A stretch of 64,000 bases of DNA from Ailurus styani. Taxonomy: Eukaryota; Chordata; Mammalia; Carnivora; Ailuridae. The stretch covers positions 64,096-128,095 of the forward strand of contig LNAC01000758.1 of assembly GCA_002007465.1 (NCBI GenBank), written 5' to 3'. The position numbers were made by a program, and so were the translations under genes. Positions 44,290-57,900 of this stretch are shown piece by piece. Below the pieces are notes generated by a model. The model worked only from the letters and a program-made list of their open reading frames with translations, was not told where the DNA came from and did not search any database. Position 1 is the stretch's first letter. The number at the start of each line of letters is the position of its first letter.

Positions 44290-46599
44290 GGTTCATAATC
44301 TGCAGACACATTGGGACCTAAGAGGAGAATTAAAATGTTTCCAGGACCTATTGAAAATAAGAGAAATAATTTTTTATACACAGTAGAGGTACTTACGCAT
44401 AATCATTTAAGATAACCAGACTCTTAAATTTAATTTATCAGAAACTTCTTGATTTTTGGTTAGCCAGAAATGTAATTTGACACTTGGTTATTTGAGAAAT
44501 AAGGGGTTTTTTTCTTTTTATGCCATAGAACAGAGATAATAAACCTTCCGATTCTCTCCTAATTTAAATTCCACACTGTCCTATATAATTCTTTTTCAGA
44601 GAATAGAAATTCTTTCAAAAGGAAGATGTTGGCTAAAGAACTAGAAATTCACTTTTTCAATGGAGCCACTATCAAACATAGCCTTTAACTTTAAGTCAAG
44701 TTTTATGAAATCATTATGTCCCATTTAACATCTTCCCATGATTTCAAAAACTAAAATAGTAATTCCATGACCATGATTATTCCAAGACTGACTTGTGTTC
44801 TGAATCAACATAACATTATAAAATATTAATGTTTCAAAATTAGAATAACAAAATATTGAAGTTAGTATTACCTGTTCCAGCTTTCAATATAATATCCCTC
44901 CTAGGACATTTTTCCTATTTTTGCAATAAATGGTAGTTTTATTAATATTAATACATGTGTAATTAACAATAGTGTTAATAATTAGGTATGACAGGCATAT
45001 AACACATTTTTCTTTAAGGTATATATACATTAATTTTAAAAATTAAATAAAAAATCTTATTGATAATGAATGTTGTATAGTCAACTGTAGATTTTCAGAA
45101 TGATGAAATTAGACTCACCCTTGATGGAATAAATTCATCAAGCTTATTGTGATTAATGTCTGTCTTAAGAAAATAGTGCTGATCATAAATCAAGTTATAT
45201 CTTAATGAAATCAACAGAGGAAGAGAGACAGCTTCAGGTGTACAATTTGAGCTAAATGACATTCTAGTTGACTAAACAGGAAAACAAGCATAGCTCCAAA
45301 CATTCCATAGAAAAATTGTTCAGATATGGATTGAAAATCTTCCCAACAATACTTGATCTGGAGGCAAGTGGATGGTGTGAGCACAAATACCCATCAGTTT
45401 CACTGGGCAGGTTAATTTGTTTAGATTTTTATAGATATCAAAAACATATTCTTATTCCCAGGCCTTTCACAATATATCTTCAAGAGAATGTCAAAGAAGG
45501 CATTTAGAAAGTATTTTCAAATCCACAGTTTGCCATAAAATCTCTAGTACTTTGTAAGTGTTCTACAGTCAATGGTATTGAAAACTACATGTTGTAGAAA
45601 TCACGTCTTCGATTAAATTAATAGCTTCATCATGAAAATTCTGCTCCATAATTAATGGCCAAGATGTATAAGAGTTTGATGAGGCCAAATTACTTGTTAT
45701 CAACAGTACATAAGTCATGAGGTCTAGTATTAATTAAAATCAAATCACTTTATGGATCTTCTCTTTAAAAAATATACTTAGCTTAGTGTTAGGAGCACAC
45801 TAGTATCACTGCTAAACAATTTATGGCAGGTATCCATACTTACCAATTTCCTTTTCACTATATGAACACATACCCTAACATATGATGGGATTGATAAATA
45901 TTTAGATAATTTATAAATAAGGATGTTGATTAAGAAATTTAATTGTTTTGGTCAATTATAAATTAGAAATTCTTCAACATTGATAAGAAGGCAAAGCTAT
46001 TACCAAAGATTCATAGGAATTTAATTTGTAGTATGTTATTCATTTAGTTATTCACTCACTCATTCAGTAACTATTTAATATCTGCCATGGGCCAAATTTT
46101 GTGGTATTTGTATGGAAATAAGTTATATTCACCTTCTCAAGGCCTTTGAATTTATTCATGATCACAGTTTAGGTAAAATCTAGATTTTTTCTTAAATTTC
46201 ATGAAGATAAAGTGATTTATAAGATCAATTTTTAAAATTTCTTCTGATTCCAGTTAATAATTTTGCTAAAGTTGTCTTATATTGTGGGTATTAATGATGA
46301 GTAACTATGAAAGGTATAATCATGTCAGATAAATGATAGCATCTCAAAGGTACAGAAGCCGGTTACAAGTTGCATATGGCTATAATGGAATTGCTTTCCA
46401 GGAACAATAGATGCATAGTAAGTTGGTCAGGATTTCTATCACATAATTTCCTTAGCTACAAATTAACATTTAATTCAGAAAAGTTCAATCAAATCAAATG
46501 AAAGGAACATTTTATATGTCCACTCTATACAGCACATTCTTCTACTTTTATGATGGGTATGTGTCATAGCTTGTAAAGTCTTTAGTGTCTGTTAATATC
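44290..46599. other. gene-free stretch
   Basis: AT-rich sequence with no gene. The 79-codon frame at 45268-45507 shows no domain. A weak L2-like phrase ('ttcagtaactatttaatatc') occurs near 46063. Confidence 0.45.
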
Positions 46600-46800
46600 A
46601 GCATTTAATAAAAGCTAACATTTTCTGAGAATAAGACTATATGTCAGGGATTGTTCTAGGTACTTTAAATTTAGTCTCTTTGAAATACCACAATAATACT
46701 GAAAAACTGGAGGTTTTCATCCCAGATTTACAGATGACAATTAGCATTTATTTACTCACTAAGATTCAAATCCAGACTGACTCCCAATTCCTTAGCCTTA
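46600..46800 (-). repeat. MIR fragment, minus
   Basis: 'atgtcagggattgttctagg', 'catcccagatttacagatga' and 'gattcaaatccagactgact' match the antisense MIR order. The 63-codon frame here is not a gene. Confidence 0.65.
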
Positions 46801-47109
46801 TAGAGAAAGGAACCCAAAAGTCCTATTTATAACAAATGTAGCATTTAAAAGAAAGTAATAGCAATAGGGAAAAAATCCCACAGGAAGTATATGAACAAGT
46901 AACAAAATTAGTAGTAACAACAGCTGTGGAAGGAATTAGTAAGGATTGAAATGGTCATAGGAGGGTTCAAGGAAGAATTAATGGGCCAGTGGTTAGGTTA
47001 TAGATAAATGATTGGAAAGTTAGTAAAATCTAAGCAGACATGATAATAAACATGGATTGTTTGGGACCTGGTAGAGGTCAACTATTTGGAAGTGTAAAAT
47101 ATATTTTGT
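46801..47109. other. gene-free sequence
   Basis: Nothing recognised. Confidence 0.4.
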
Positions 47110-47380
47110 GGACAACTTTGCACAATAGGGTGTGGAAGTCAGACTTATTCTTGTAGCTAAATGGAACCAATTAAAGTAATTATTGAACAGAAAACAGAGT
47201 ATGAAGGGATGAATGAGATGCTGTTAAGTTTATAAAAACACGAAGCAAGTGGATCAATTATAAGACAATTGCAACACTCTAGGCCTGTGTTCATGATAGC
47301 AGGCCAAGCACAAATAAGTAAAAGGCAGAGAAATACATCTGTGGAAGGAGATGGTGTGGGAGGAGTGTGATGTGGTTCAG
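47110..47380 (-). mobile_element. L2-like fragment, minus
   Basis: 'agacaattgcaacactctag' and 'ggagatggtgtgggagg' resemble the antisense L2 3' region (...CAATTGCAATAGTCCAGG...). Weak and diverged. Confidence 0.4.
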
Positions 47381-48309
47381 AATCCAGTCATCCAATATGG
47401 CCACCAGTCCCAAAACCTTTCAAAAAGATACTAAATGTTTTTTCCCCCTTAAATGGTTTTGACATCCTGCTAGCTACTCCCTAGTTAGCTAGACAGTCTG
47501 TACAAATACCTGTCTATTGAGGAAGCAGCCAACGATTTTTCTACACTGTTTGGAGAATATGATCAAGTGGGAGTAGGGGTTCAGAGAATGTAATCTAGAA
47601 TACTTATAGTTTGTGGGATGGTCTCCTGTAGTTTTGGTGTAATAAGAAGGTTTCCTCTGACTGAGGATAGAGTGAAACAAAGGGAGCTGGACTTGCCATT
47701 ACGTGAGCTCAATGTAGGTCAATGGGCTGTGCATCAGGGTTGTTAAAATACTATCTAGAATCCATGGCCATTTATAGATTCTGTTGCTGAGGAGGGTTGG
47801 AGTAAAAATAAATGAGACTAAATTTCCTTTTCCTTTGTTATGATGGGTATAGAGATGTTCAGTGTGATTGGTATCTAAGTTAGAAAGACATGCTAATGGG
47901 AACTGGATGCACAGCTTCTTTAGGTCATAACTCAGAATGCAGTTATATTTTCCCCTTTACCTAATCATGACATAATATTATCATATTCATCTGTCTCTAG
48001 CTTCAAATTCTCTCTCTCTCACTTTTTCCATAAGTGCATACACGTGCTCACACACACAGTCCATAGAACATCTAAGTATTGTTGAATCTAACAAGGAGAA
48101 GGTGCATGTCCTAGACAGTCCCATTCAGCTTCCACACATTACCCTGGAACCAAGAAGTTGAGAGCAATCACTAGTCATGAGATGGGCTGAACCTGGGTTC
48201 TCTGAGTCCTGACTAGAAATTAGTCAGTCGCCTTGAAATTGAGATTGACTGTGGATACTTCAGAAAACTGTGTTCAAAGAAGAATTGCCCCACCTCAGGT
48301 CATCACTCA

Positions 48310-48460
48310 TCTATAAGTGCAGTCCACTGGACAGCTGCTTTGAAAGTATCATGGGAACTTGTAGAAATGTAGAATTGCAGACCCCTTGGCAAAACTATTG
48401 AATCAAAACCTGCATTCGGCAAGATCCCTGATGATTCATGTGCCTATTAAAAACTGAGAA
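48310..48460 (+). mobile_element. MER5/hAT-like fragment
   Basis: 'gggaacttgtagaaatgtag', 'gcagaccccttggcaaaac', 'gaatcaaaacctgcattcgg' and 'ctgatgattcatgtgcc' follow the MER5A order. Confidence 0.65.
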
Positions 48461-48469
48461 GGATGACAT

Positions 48470-51440
48470 TCCTTAAATTACTTTATCATTTTTCAGCTTA
48501 CATTTTTCAACATATATGCAGGGATAAAAGTGCTATCCCTAATTTACTTTACCTCTTAGTCACTCAGGACTAAGGGAATGTAGACGCTTATGACAGATTT
48601 TATAAAACCATTGCTTGTGGTAACACTATACTATCAAGAAAAAATGCATTAATTGCTTTTCTTCACACCCTGAAAGATAGCTCAAGTCACTAAAGAAGAG
48701 AAGGAAAGGGAGAACAAGGTATTTTTTCTTTATTCTGTAAGACTTTCCAAAAGGCTTTATTTGCAAATTCAGATCTTTAGCACAGTGCAATCTTATGCTG
48801 ATAAAAGTAGAAATTTATTTGATGTAACTGTTCCTTTCAGTGAAGTTGGTCCGAGATATTTCTTCAGAAATGTGTCTCAAAAGTAAGACATTTCATTTAA
48901 AAATATTCATGCAAAATTTATATTCTTGTATCGTTAGATGGATATTGCTTGTGACTAAATTAAGTCTCTGTTAACTACTGGAGAAAAAATACTTAAACAT
49001 TGCTTGTGACATCATATTCACAATGAATAATTCAGCTGGATTCAATGCAAGAAAGATGTTTAATTTGAAGCTTTTGTCACGTGAAATAAAAATATGTGTC
49101 AAGGAAAGCACTTTGAAGTAGCAAATATAAAAAATTATTTATATCCCTATATAAAGGACTTGCAGAATTAGAAGGCAACGGGATAAAATATTGAAAAATA
49201 TCAAATATTTAATTATACATGTCAGTTATGCATATTCTTTTTATATATCTGTTAAAATATCAAGTTGCCTATAGAATCAATGTTTAAAGAAATATGTAGG
49301 TCACAGAATGGCCAAATGCAGAGCAAGATTCCAAATCACAATACTCCACATTTCAAAACCGGCTGCTGGTAATTTGACCACTTTATATTTCTTTGGCATC
49401 AACAGCAGTTCTGCTAAGACAAAGTAAATGTCATAAAATGTTTTGTTTTCCAGCAGCATTGGCAAATAATTGGCATCTGTTTTCTGTTGTCTAGCTGCAG
49501 TTGTGTTTTCTGCAACAGAAGTTTCCATTCCTCATCTAATAACTTGTTGATTTAGGACCCTCTTGGGATCAAAAAAACAATACAATACAAAACAAAACAA
49601 AACAAAACAAAAAACCAAAAACAACAACAAAAATGAAGCCCCCCCAAAGCAAACAAAAAGTCCAAACCTGTTTTGGGGGGGGGAAGTCCTGAAAACATGT
49701 GGCCTTCATAAACATGGATTGATTCATAGTGCATTCCATCATAAGATTGTTTGGACTCATCTATGTCTCCAAAAATAAACGAGAACAGGAAATAAGTAAC
49801 TCTTTCTTTGTTAAATCTAAAACAATGGAGTTTCTTCTATATTCCAAAGTTGAAAAGATACTAAAGGTCCTTTTAAATAATTTTGTTCTCATTCACCTTC
49901 AACTACTTTTTTGACAAGAGCCAAATGTGCTAGTTGTTATAAAGAAAAAGAAGGGGGCAAAACCTCCAGAGTGGTGAAATTGGTTTTGCCTTGAATTTAA
50001 ACATATTTAAAAGCTCAGTTAAGTGGGGGATGTGATTATTTGTAGAGCAGGAAAGGCACTTACAAATGCAACTGTAGGAGGCTCTCTGTTTTTAATATTT
50101 AAGAGCAGATAAAACGCCACTTTCACTGACTTCAGGCATTCTTCTGGCTGAGGACTAGGCCATTAATAGTCATTAACACTCTTTCAAATGTATTGCCAGA
50201 GTGGTAATGAAATCAACACCTTCTAATTTTTATACTGAAGCTCTGCCAAAGCGCATTTGGTCTTGTCACTACATAGGGAAGTGCGATGTGCCTCCTACTT
50301 AAGATATCAACATAAACACTGAATAAAAATATAAATCTTTTATGATGCTGAGACATGTTGCTATTTTATTGTAAATCAATATAGATCAGTTATTCAAACC
50401 TAGGCCATCATTTCCTGAATGAAGGGAGGACAAGCCGGGGGTGGTATAAACTGGGGTCTATTTTTTTATTTCGAGTTGACCATCAATTTAGGTTTTTCAA
50501 ACAAATCATTCGCTGAAAAGCTATCCTTAGAAATTTGATTCCATGCCATGTTCCCACCATTTGTCATTTAGGGAAATGTTTCAAATAATCAGTTAACACA
50601 GTGAGCAACTCTTTTTCCATATAACAATACCTAACCTAATATTAAGTGTTGATGGTCTGAAGTTTATTTTAAAGTAAATGGAGAGATTTAGCATTTGATG
50701 TTCTCCTGCACCCTTCTTTATAATTATGTAATATGAATAAATTAGGTTGAATTTTAAAATATAGAATATTTTTTATGACAGAAGGGTACATTAACAGATG
50801 GCTGGAAGGGAAGAAGCATGAGAAGGGAAAGAAAGAAAGAAGTCTTCCTTCTTAACCCACCTCCTTAAAAATTTCATATTCTTCCTTTTTCTTCCTAACT
50901 CTTCTTCCTGAAATGTATTTATAGGGTGGAAGTATACCCTCACTTCCCTAAGTCCCACCCCCAAGCCGTGACTGGTGGAGACAAGAAGTGAGTTGACAAG
51001 GCAGATGGGGACATCTCTGCCCATCCCTTCCCAATACAGATCACAGCTGCTTATTCAGTGGTATCCCTGACCTACTTCATTCTATTTCTTTCTGAACTCT
51101 TCTTCCTCCCAGCTCCACCAATGACAGTGGTCCTTCACCACCAACACATGTGTAGGAGACTCAATGTATTTGTGTAGTCTTCAGAAGAGAAGGTGTATCT
51201 TATTTCTAATTTCTTTATTTTTAAAGACTAATCATGACCCGTGAGGGGCTTTATACTTTTTCATAGGGGGCCTAAGTACAAAATAGGAAAGATCGAGGGA
51301 CTTAAAATAAACATTTTACCCTTATCTGTGATCTTTTGTAGCTATCAGCAATGGCCTCAAGAGAAATGTTCTGCTCATTTTATAAGCCAATAAGATTGGG
51401 AAGCAGTACCTATTTATTCTGTTTTCCTTGGGCTAGAAAA
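48470..51440. other. longest repeat-poor, gene-free stretch
   Basis: Apart from the CAAAA simple repeat (49568-49640) and a few homopolymers, I find no transposon signatures in about 3 kb. Open frames of 60-77 codons have no recognisable domains. It could hold conserved non-coding sequence, but that cannot be judged from one genome. Confidence 0.45.
49568..49640. repeat. (CAAAA)n-rich simple repeat
   Basis: A-rich run with CAAAA and CAA units. The Lys/Asn/Thr-rich open frames crossing it are artefacts. G and C runs follow at 49640-49685. Confidence 0.9.
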
Positions 51441-51444
51441 CTAT

Positions 51445-51655
51445 ATATTTATTCATGTATTCATTTAACATAACATGTAATTATTCAGTGTTCCTGCATT
51501 CCAAGCAGCATGATACCAATATTAACAGGACATAGTCTTTGTTCTGAGAACTCCACGTTCTAGAGAAAAAGGAAGATATGTCCATAAACAATAGACTATA
51601 CTATTTTGAAATTAAGTATGACATATGGTATGAATAAAGTGCTAGAGGGCCAGTA
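51445..51655 (-). mobile_element. L2 fragment, minus
   Basis: 'ttcctgcattccaagcagca', 'acaggacatagtctttgttc', 'gagaactccacgttctagag' and 'gaataaagtgctagagggcc' parallel antisense L2 ('...CAGTGCTAGGCA..., CCTCATGGAGCTTACATTCTAG, ...AAGTGCTATGAAG'). Confidence 0.5.
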
Positions 51656-52054
51656 AGACAGAGGTAACGGCTTTGTTTAACCAAAAGGCATTTAACTATT
51701 CGTTTCGTACTGCCACTCTGCAGAACAATGCTTATGTTGGCAGAAAGAATACAAACAGATAGCAATCAGCTGTAGAGTGGGAAGAAAACTGATGAACTGG
51801 AGAGCCAGAGCCAACATTTTGAGTTATGTCCCTGAATAAAAATAGCCATGTATGCAGAGAACTTGGTAAAGACTCTGAGTCACCTGCTATACTTTGAAAA
51901 TATGTACAGACATTCTCCTCCATGAAGTCAGCAACTGGGCCAAGGAGGGATTAGAACCTAGAATCTACAAAAGATGACTTTACAAGTCACCACCTACTCC
52001 CCAGACCCACCTGCCGGCTGCACAGACGCGGCTCTTTGCATGTCGCACAAGGGC

Positions 52055-52127
52055 TGCGACATTAGTATAGACATTAGTATAGACTATAGTATAGTATAGA
52101 CAATAGTATAGACTATTAGTATAGACA
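52055..52127. repeat. TAGTATAGAC-type minisatellite
   Basis: Units such as attagtatagac, tatagtatagtatagac, aatagtatagac and tattagtatagac are repeated in tandem with length variation between copies. Confidence 0.92.
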
Positions 52128-53449
52128 AACTGGATATGGATATTGAAACTCACTCCATATCCTTACTTCATGGAAAGCCTTCAGTCAGTGATATATAATG
52201 AATGTTTTTAGAATATATCAACATGGAAACCAAGAGTGATTAAATTTTAAAAGTGTTTTAAAATCTTTAATAAAATGAACTAATTCCTTTTCAGATGGAT
52301 TACATAAATAATCATAAAATTAATAATTACTATGATAGCTTGTCAACAATGTTGGAATATCTCAAAGAACATTCCATTTAATAGTTTTTAAAGTCCTTGT
52401 CCTTCTTCCAATGGTAGTATATTTTATCTCTTTTATAACTTTCATTTTTATATGAAGAGTTCCTATTTTCAGAAACTTCTAGCTTCTAGTACCATCTATA
52501 TTCCACCTTTACTCTAACTCTTTTCAAATGAAGATCCCCCCCACCCCAATGTGTTCTATATTGAAATCATACACCAAGTTTGTGTTGTCAGAGAAGAAAG
52601 GGGTAATACTAAGAAAATGCCCAAACAAAAGCACTTCAAGGCCTGGTAAGACATAAAAATTATAAGGGATATGCAGGCAATATTAATATGTTTTTTTATG
52701 TTATGGAATTTTATTGTTTCTCTATTAAATAAAATAGATTTGACCTGATAAGTCCTCCCAAAAACATTTCTCTTGATTCCTCTCACCTTTGATTTCAAGT
52801 ATGTGCACTCCGCCTTTGAGTTCTTCCTTTCTCGAGCTGCCTAAGTGAACAAATTTCAAAGAAGAGAAGAGTCCTTCACGGTAATCCTAGAGGATATCTA
52901 CTTAAGTATGAAAAAGAGAATACAGTAACTCTCATAGATTTCCCGTAATTATTAACAAATGATTGAAAACTCAAGAATTGGCATAAATAGTCTCTTTCCG
53001 CAAAGTATTCTTGCATGAATATTTGGTATAGCGTATATTGAAGTATATCTTAGGCAGCTGTCTGTGGCAAGGGAGCATGTGTATAATCACTACAAGTTGT
53101 GCATATGTCTACTTTTCTAAAGCATTGCTTTATGGGTACTTTTTACTTTGTTTTCATCAAAAACTATATTTTAATTTCATAAGCATATTTGCTTTAGAGC
53201 ATAATCATAATCCAAGTGTTAGTTTCATTTATAGTATTCATTTTCCAACTCTTATTTCTAAGGAATGTCCATTTAGAAAACACATTTGGAATTTTTAAAA
53301 ATTCTCTGTGAAAGATATTAAGTATTAAGACTGACCTGAACATGCCCTTTACATATCAGAAATACATCTAGATGTAGAACATAGAAAATAGCTATTATTC
53401 TACAAAATGTGACTACCAATACTACCAAGTATTCTAGTATCCATTTATA
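52128..53449. other. gene-free stretch
   Basis: No gene or named repeat is seen. The frames at 52556-52798 (minus) and 53038-53298 (plus) have no domain. Confidence 0.4.
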
Positions 53450-53560
53450 TCTTTGGGGGATCTCTGCCTTCATTTTACAGTTGACAACATTAAGAACCAA
53501 GGAAGGCTAGAGGACTCCCCTGGCCATATAAATAGTTAAAGGAGTGCCAGGAATAAAACA
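53450..53560 (-). repeat. MIR-like fragment, minus
   Basis: 'ttcattttacagttgacaac', 'aagaaccaaggaaggctag' and 'ggagtgccaggaataaaac' resemble the antisense MIR core and its 'GCCAGGATTTGAAC'-type end. Confidence 0.5.
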
Positions 53561-53867
53561 TGATTTAATTGTATTCTTTCTCTAGTTACTTCCCTGAAAA
53601 ATGATAGAATCTATCTAAAATTACCCACTTCAAAATTTAGTTAGTACATGAATATACTCAGGTCATTTACCATTTTTACATGAAATTAGTTTTTTGATAG
53701 TCATTAATATGGTAAGCAAAGTGTAGAAGCCAGGTTGAGGATAATCTATATTTATAATCTTTACAAAAAATCTTTATAAAATTAAGATTATATTTTTTTA
53801 ACCTCTACTATAATCCTTTATTCTCTTATTTAATTGAAATGACATTTATTAGTATATGTATTTCATT

Positions 53868-53965
53868 ACAGTTGACCATTGAATAACACAGGTTTAAATT
53901 GTCTGGTTTCACTTACATGTGAATTTTTTACAGTACAGTACAATATATGTATATACTCTTCCTTG
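53868..53965 (+). mobile_element. DNA-transposon-like end, possibly Tigger group
   Basis: 'acagttgaccattgaataac', 'acaggtttaaattgtctgg' and 'cacttacatgtgaatttttt' resemble the terminal part of a mammalian non-autonomous DNA transposon beginning CAGTTGACCCTTGAACAAC. The assignment to the Tigger group is from memory and uncertain. Confidence 0.45.
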
Positions 53966-53967
53966 TG

Positions 53968-54030
53968 ATGTTTTTTTAAATTTGAGTTTAGTTGATACAG
54001 TATGTTATACTAGTTTCAGGTATTTATCAA
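53968..54030 (-). mobile_element. short L1 3' UTR fragment, minus
   Basis: 'ttgagtttagttgatacagt' and 'tatactagtttcaggtat' match the terminal antisense L1 3' UTR. Confidence 0.6.
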
Positions 54031-54499
54031 GAAATTATATAAATAAAGTGAAGCAGTTAGATATATTGTAATTTTAATAGTGCTTGTTGACTTTTATAGG
54101 TCATCTAACTTTGAAAACCCCAAATTGTAATGGATTCCTTGAAGTTGTTTTTAGCTTTTTGTACAATTTAGTTATTTTTTCTCACAAAATCTAAGGAGAT
54201 ATGTAATTATAATAAGTCTAACTAAAATTGAGCATATAATGGTAATAGTGCATGGCATAGAAAAATTGACGATCTATGTCGTATTTTGGTCCAAGGAACA
54301 AAATAAAGTGTATCTTGTAAACAATCCCACTATTTGCTTGGAAGTTCTGAGAATTCCACATTTAAGAGTCAGGTACTTCATATGAAAAAACTACTTTTTA
54401 ATGATCATATTTAAGTAAATTAAAAAGCAATGTCATTTTTAAGAAAATAAGGTGATACATATATTTGACAAACTTATCTAGAAATAAATAACTACTGTA

Positions 54500-55370
54500 T
54501 TATTAATGATAATAAAAACCATAATAAAGCACTCAATAAAAGATGGGCAAAGGACTTGAGGAAATAGTATAGAAATGCCAATAAGCATATAAAAAATCCA
54601 CAACAACATCAGTCAACCATACCACAGAAATGTGAATTAAAAGCACAACTGGAGAACACTTTGTTCATGGGAAAAGTTAAGCAACAAACAAAAAAATGAC
54701 ATTATAAAGTGTTGATGAGGATGTAGAGAAACTAGAACTCTCATATATATTTTTGCTCAGAGAGTAACAGAAAGGGTTGGAAGAAAGGGTTGATGCTTTC
54801 CTTCTTATATAGTGAAATATATATATCTACCTTATGACTCAACAATTCAACTCTTTGGTTTTTACCCAAAGGAAGAGCAAACATAGGTTCACACAATCAC
54901 GTTGTATACCATTTTTCACAGCAGTTTTATTCCTAATAGTTAAAGCTGGAAACAACCTATATCTCTATAAATAGGTGTATGGATAAACAATAGAGTGATA
55001 ACCAGCAATTAAAAAGAAATGAACTTTGACATAAGCAACAGCATGAATGAATGTCAAAATTATTGTGTTTCATGAAAGAACACATGCAAAGAGTAGTCCA
55101 GAAACATACATATTCTATAATTTATGTGAACTTCTAGAACAGACAAATTAAGCTATATTATAGAAAACAGAACTTTCTTTGCCTGAGGCTGGGAATGAGA
55201 ATGGAGCTACTGTTGAGAAAGGAACACAAGGAAATTTCCCAGGATGGTGGAAATGTTCTATATTTTAATCATAAGGATACAGTCATTTGTCAAAACTCCT
55301 TGATCTGCACAGTTAAAATCTCCATATTTTATTGTATGTAAATCAAACTTCAATTAAAAAAAACAAATAC
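54500..55370 (+). mobile_element. old L1 3' end (distal ORF2 and 3' UTR), plus
   Basis: 'ataaaagatgggcaaaggac', 'atgaggatgtagagaaacta', 'accttatgactcaacaattc', 'ttacccaaaggaagagcaaa', 'aggtgtatggataaacaata' and 'gcctgaggctgggaatgag' follow sense L1M order. It ends in an A-rich tail at about 55355-55370. It is heavily diverged. Confidence 0.85.
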
Positions 55371-55679
55371 AATGTGATGAAAAGATAGACCCAGGGTATA
55401 CTTTCAGATAATGTTTTTTTCATTTTGTGTTTTTTTGGTTTTCACAATAGGCAATGTACACCTCCAAAACTACAATTTCTATATCTCATTTATTGATACT
55501 CAAATGTAAAAAGCAATAACATTCTTCACAGTAGAAAGAGTAATTCCAATTTTATTAGAATTTTACAAATGTGTTATAATTTGTATGGACATGAGATAGT
55601 TTTTACCTTCCACTTCTACTTTCATTTTTTGCATCTTCTCATTCTGTAGAAGGGAAAAATTTGCCATTCTTTCCTACTA

Positions 55680-56050
55680 GTATCCTTGTCTGATCTACTA
55701 ATTAAATAGAGGTCAGGCAGATTAACAGGAGAAAAAAATTAATTTCTTACATACAGGAACCTCATGAAAATAGGAGACCCAAAGTCAGGCAACTGAAACA
55801 CACACCCTGCTGAGCTAATGAAAGGGGTAGGGGTCTGAGGCTTCAAAGAAGACAATTCTAGGGAAGATGAGAATAGCAAATGTTTGGTAAACAAATATTT
55901 GCCCTGTCCTGCAGATAAATCTCAGATGAAAAAGTTACCTCTGGTAATAGCCCTCTTCCTGGTATACGTATCCCCATTCTACGTTCCTCTAGGCAGTTAA
56001 AGGAGAAATAAAAAACTTTGAGTCTACTGAGTCTTGATTGTCTTCAACTC
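55680..56050. repeat. unclassified, possibly an old LTR fragment
   Basis: 'aggtcaggcagattaacagg' and the later 'gagaaataaaaaactttgag' (polyadenylation-like) give it an LTR-like look, but I cannot assign a family and see no TG...CA ends. Confidence 0.25.
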
Positions 56051-57404
56051 AAAATAATCCATATGTCAAAAGTGGTACATTTAGTGGCGGAATATTTTGC
56101 TCCCTTTCATTACATAAAATAAAAATAATATTGAAAATATTAAAAAATGATAATTTTTTCTTTCAAATCAGCTAATTCTTTCATCTACTTATGCCATAAT
56201 AGGCACTAAATATTTAGTTATATGCCAGAATGAGATACATGCTTTCTCCTCAACAGGGTTACATAGTTAGTGAGGCAAAGAAGCAAGTAGAAAATTACAA
56301 TGGAGTAAGTGATGTCATTATATGAAATAAAAGACGATATGGTGAGTGAAGGTTTGAAAGAGGATACTAGATATTCGAGTGTCACCTAGGATGTCATTTT
56401 GGTTACTATGAAATGTATTCTGAGGTTTTTGGCAAAGCCTTGATGAGTTCTGGAAACAAATGATTGGGTGTGTGCTTGGAAAGATTTCTGTTGTCAATGT
56501 GTGGAAATGAAAAGGAATTCACTGAATCACGAACACAAGTTGACAGTGTGGGTCCATGTAGTCCTCTAGGCATACATAACAGTGGCTTGCAACTATGATA
56601 GTAAGTAGCATGGGAAGGATAAAGGGGAGATTTGATAAATATTTTTGATGCAACTTGTGTATATCTTAAATACTTCATTGAAAAAGAGGATGCAGATATT
56701 ATTATCATCAGGGTTTCTTGGGGTTGGGATGACCAAGCGTTACTGCATAGACTCAGTTTCTCAGAAAGGACACAGAACTCTCATTGATTATGCCTTCTGT
56801 TGTTGTTGGTTTTTGTTTTGTTTTGTTTATTTTACATTTCAGTGTTAATGGAAATTCACATACCAAAATTAAAGGATTAGGAACTTTGTGTAGGAGCAAT
56901 CCAGGTGTTGAAAGGTAAGCATTTTAACTTAATATTTTTATATACAATATTTCATTTTCACATTTTTATTGAATACTAAGCTCAAAGCCTTGGTAGGCCC
57001 TTTATAAAATTTAGGGGGCAAATCATGAGTCATTGAAAATGTCACCTTTGAGGAGAAATAAATTAATATTGCTTTTCCTCTCTCTTAGGATTTATGATTA
57101 GTTCTTTGTGTTGTTTCTTATATCACTACTTCAAAACTCAGATCAAATACTTATTGTTTTGTAGCATATTTTCCAAGACTACATATTGAATTGTTTCTTA
57201 TTTTCTCTTCGTTCACACAAAATTCATTTCTGTCTCTGCTAAAAAACATATTCACCTATTACTTTGTTTGCTAATTCAACAAACTGCTTGAACATCTACT
57301 ATTTTTCAGGTACTAAAATAGGCACCAGGTATGTAATGCTGAGTAAAATAATTCTCCTGCTTCCAGACAGCTTACACTCTTACCATTACTGAAATCTTTC
57401 ATGT
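56051..57404. other. gene-free stretch
   Basis: No gene or named repeat. The 100-codon minus frame at 56406-56708 shows no domain. Confidence 0.4.
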
Positions 57405-57900
57405 TTTCACAAGTATTTATTGAGTGCCTTCTGTGTACCATGTTGTTGTAGGCACTTTGTACCCATCATCAAAGAGAACATTTAAAGATATTTGCCCTGA
57501 TGGAGATTACACTCTAGCAGGAAGAGATAGTAGGTAATAGTAAATATAATAGATATATTAATTATAATAAATCAGATGATGATAAGTGCTATGGAATCAA
57601 GAAAAGATAAAACAATTTGAGAGGATTTGAAAATATCTGGGAATTGGGCAGGAAGAGAAGGCCGGATACAGCATTAAATAGGATGATAGGGGTCAGCCTC
57701 ACTGGAACAATATTTGAGCAAATACTTGAAAGACATAAGAGAGTTGGAAAGTGAATATATGAAGGAAGAGCATTCCAGGCAGAGGAATAGTTAGTGCAAA
57801 GTCCTTACTACAGGAATATGTTGCATGTTAGAGTTACATCAAGGAAATCCATTTGCCTAGAGGAGAGTGAGCAAGGGAATAGTGGAAAAAGAGCCTGCTA
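57405..57900 (-). mobile_element. L2 element, minus
   Basis: 'tttattgagtgccttctgtg', 'atggagattacactctagca', 'gatgataagtgctatggaat', 'agcattccaggcagaggaat' and 'gcaaagtccttactacagga' are in antisense L2 3'-end order. It is ancient. Confidence 0.8.
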
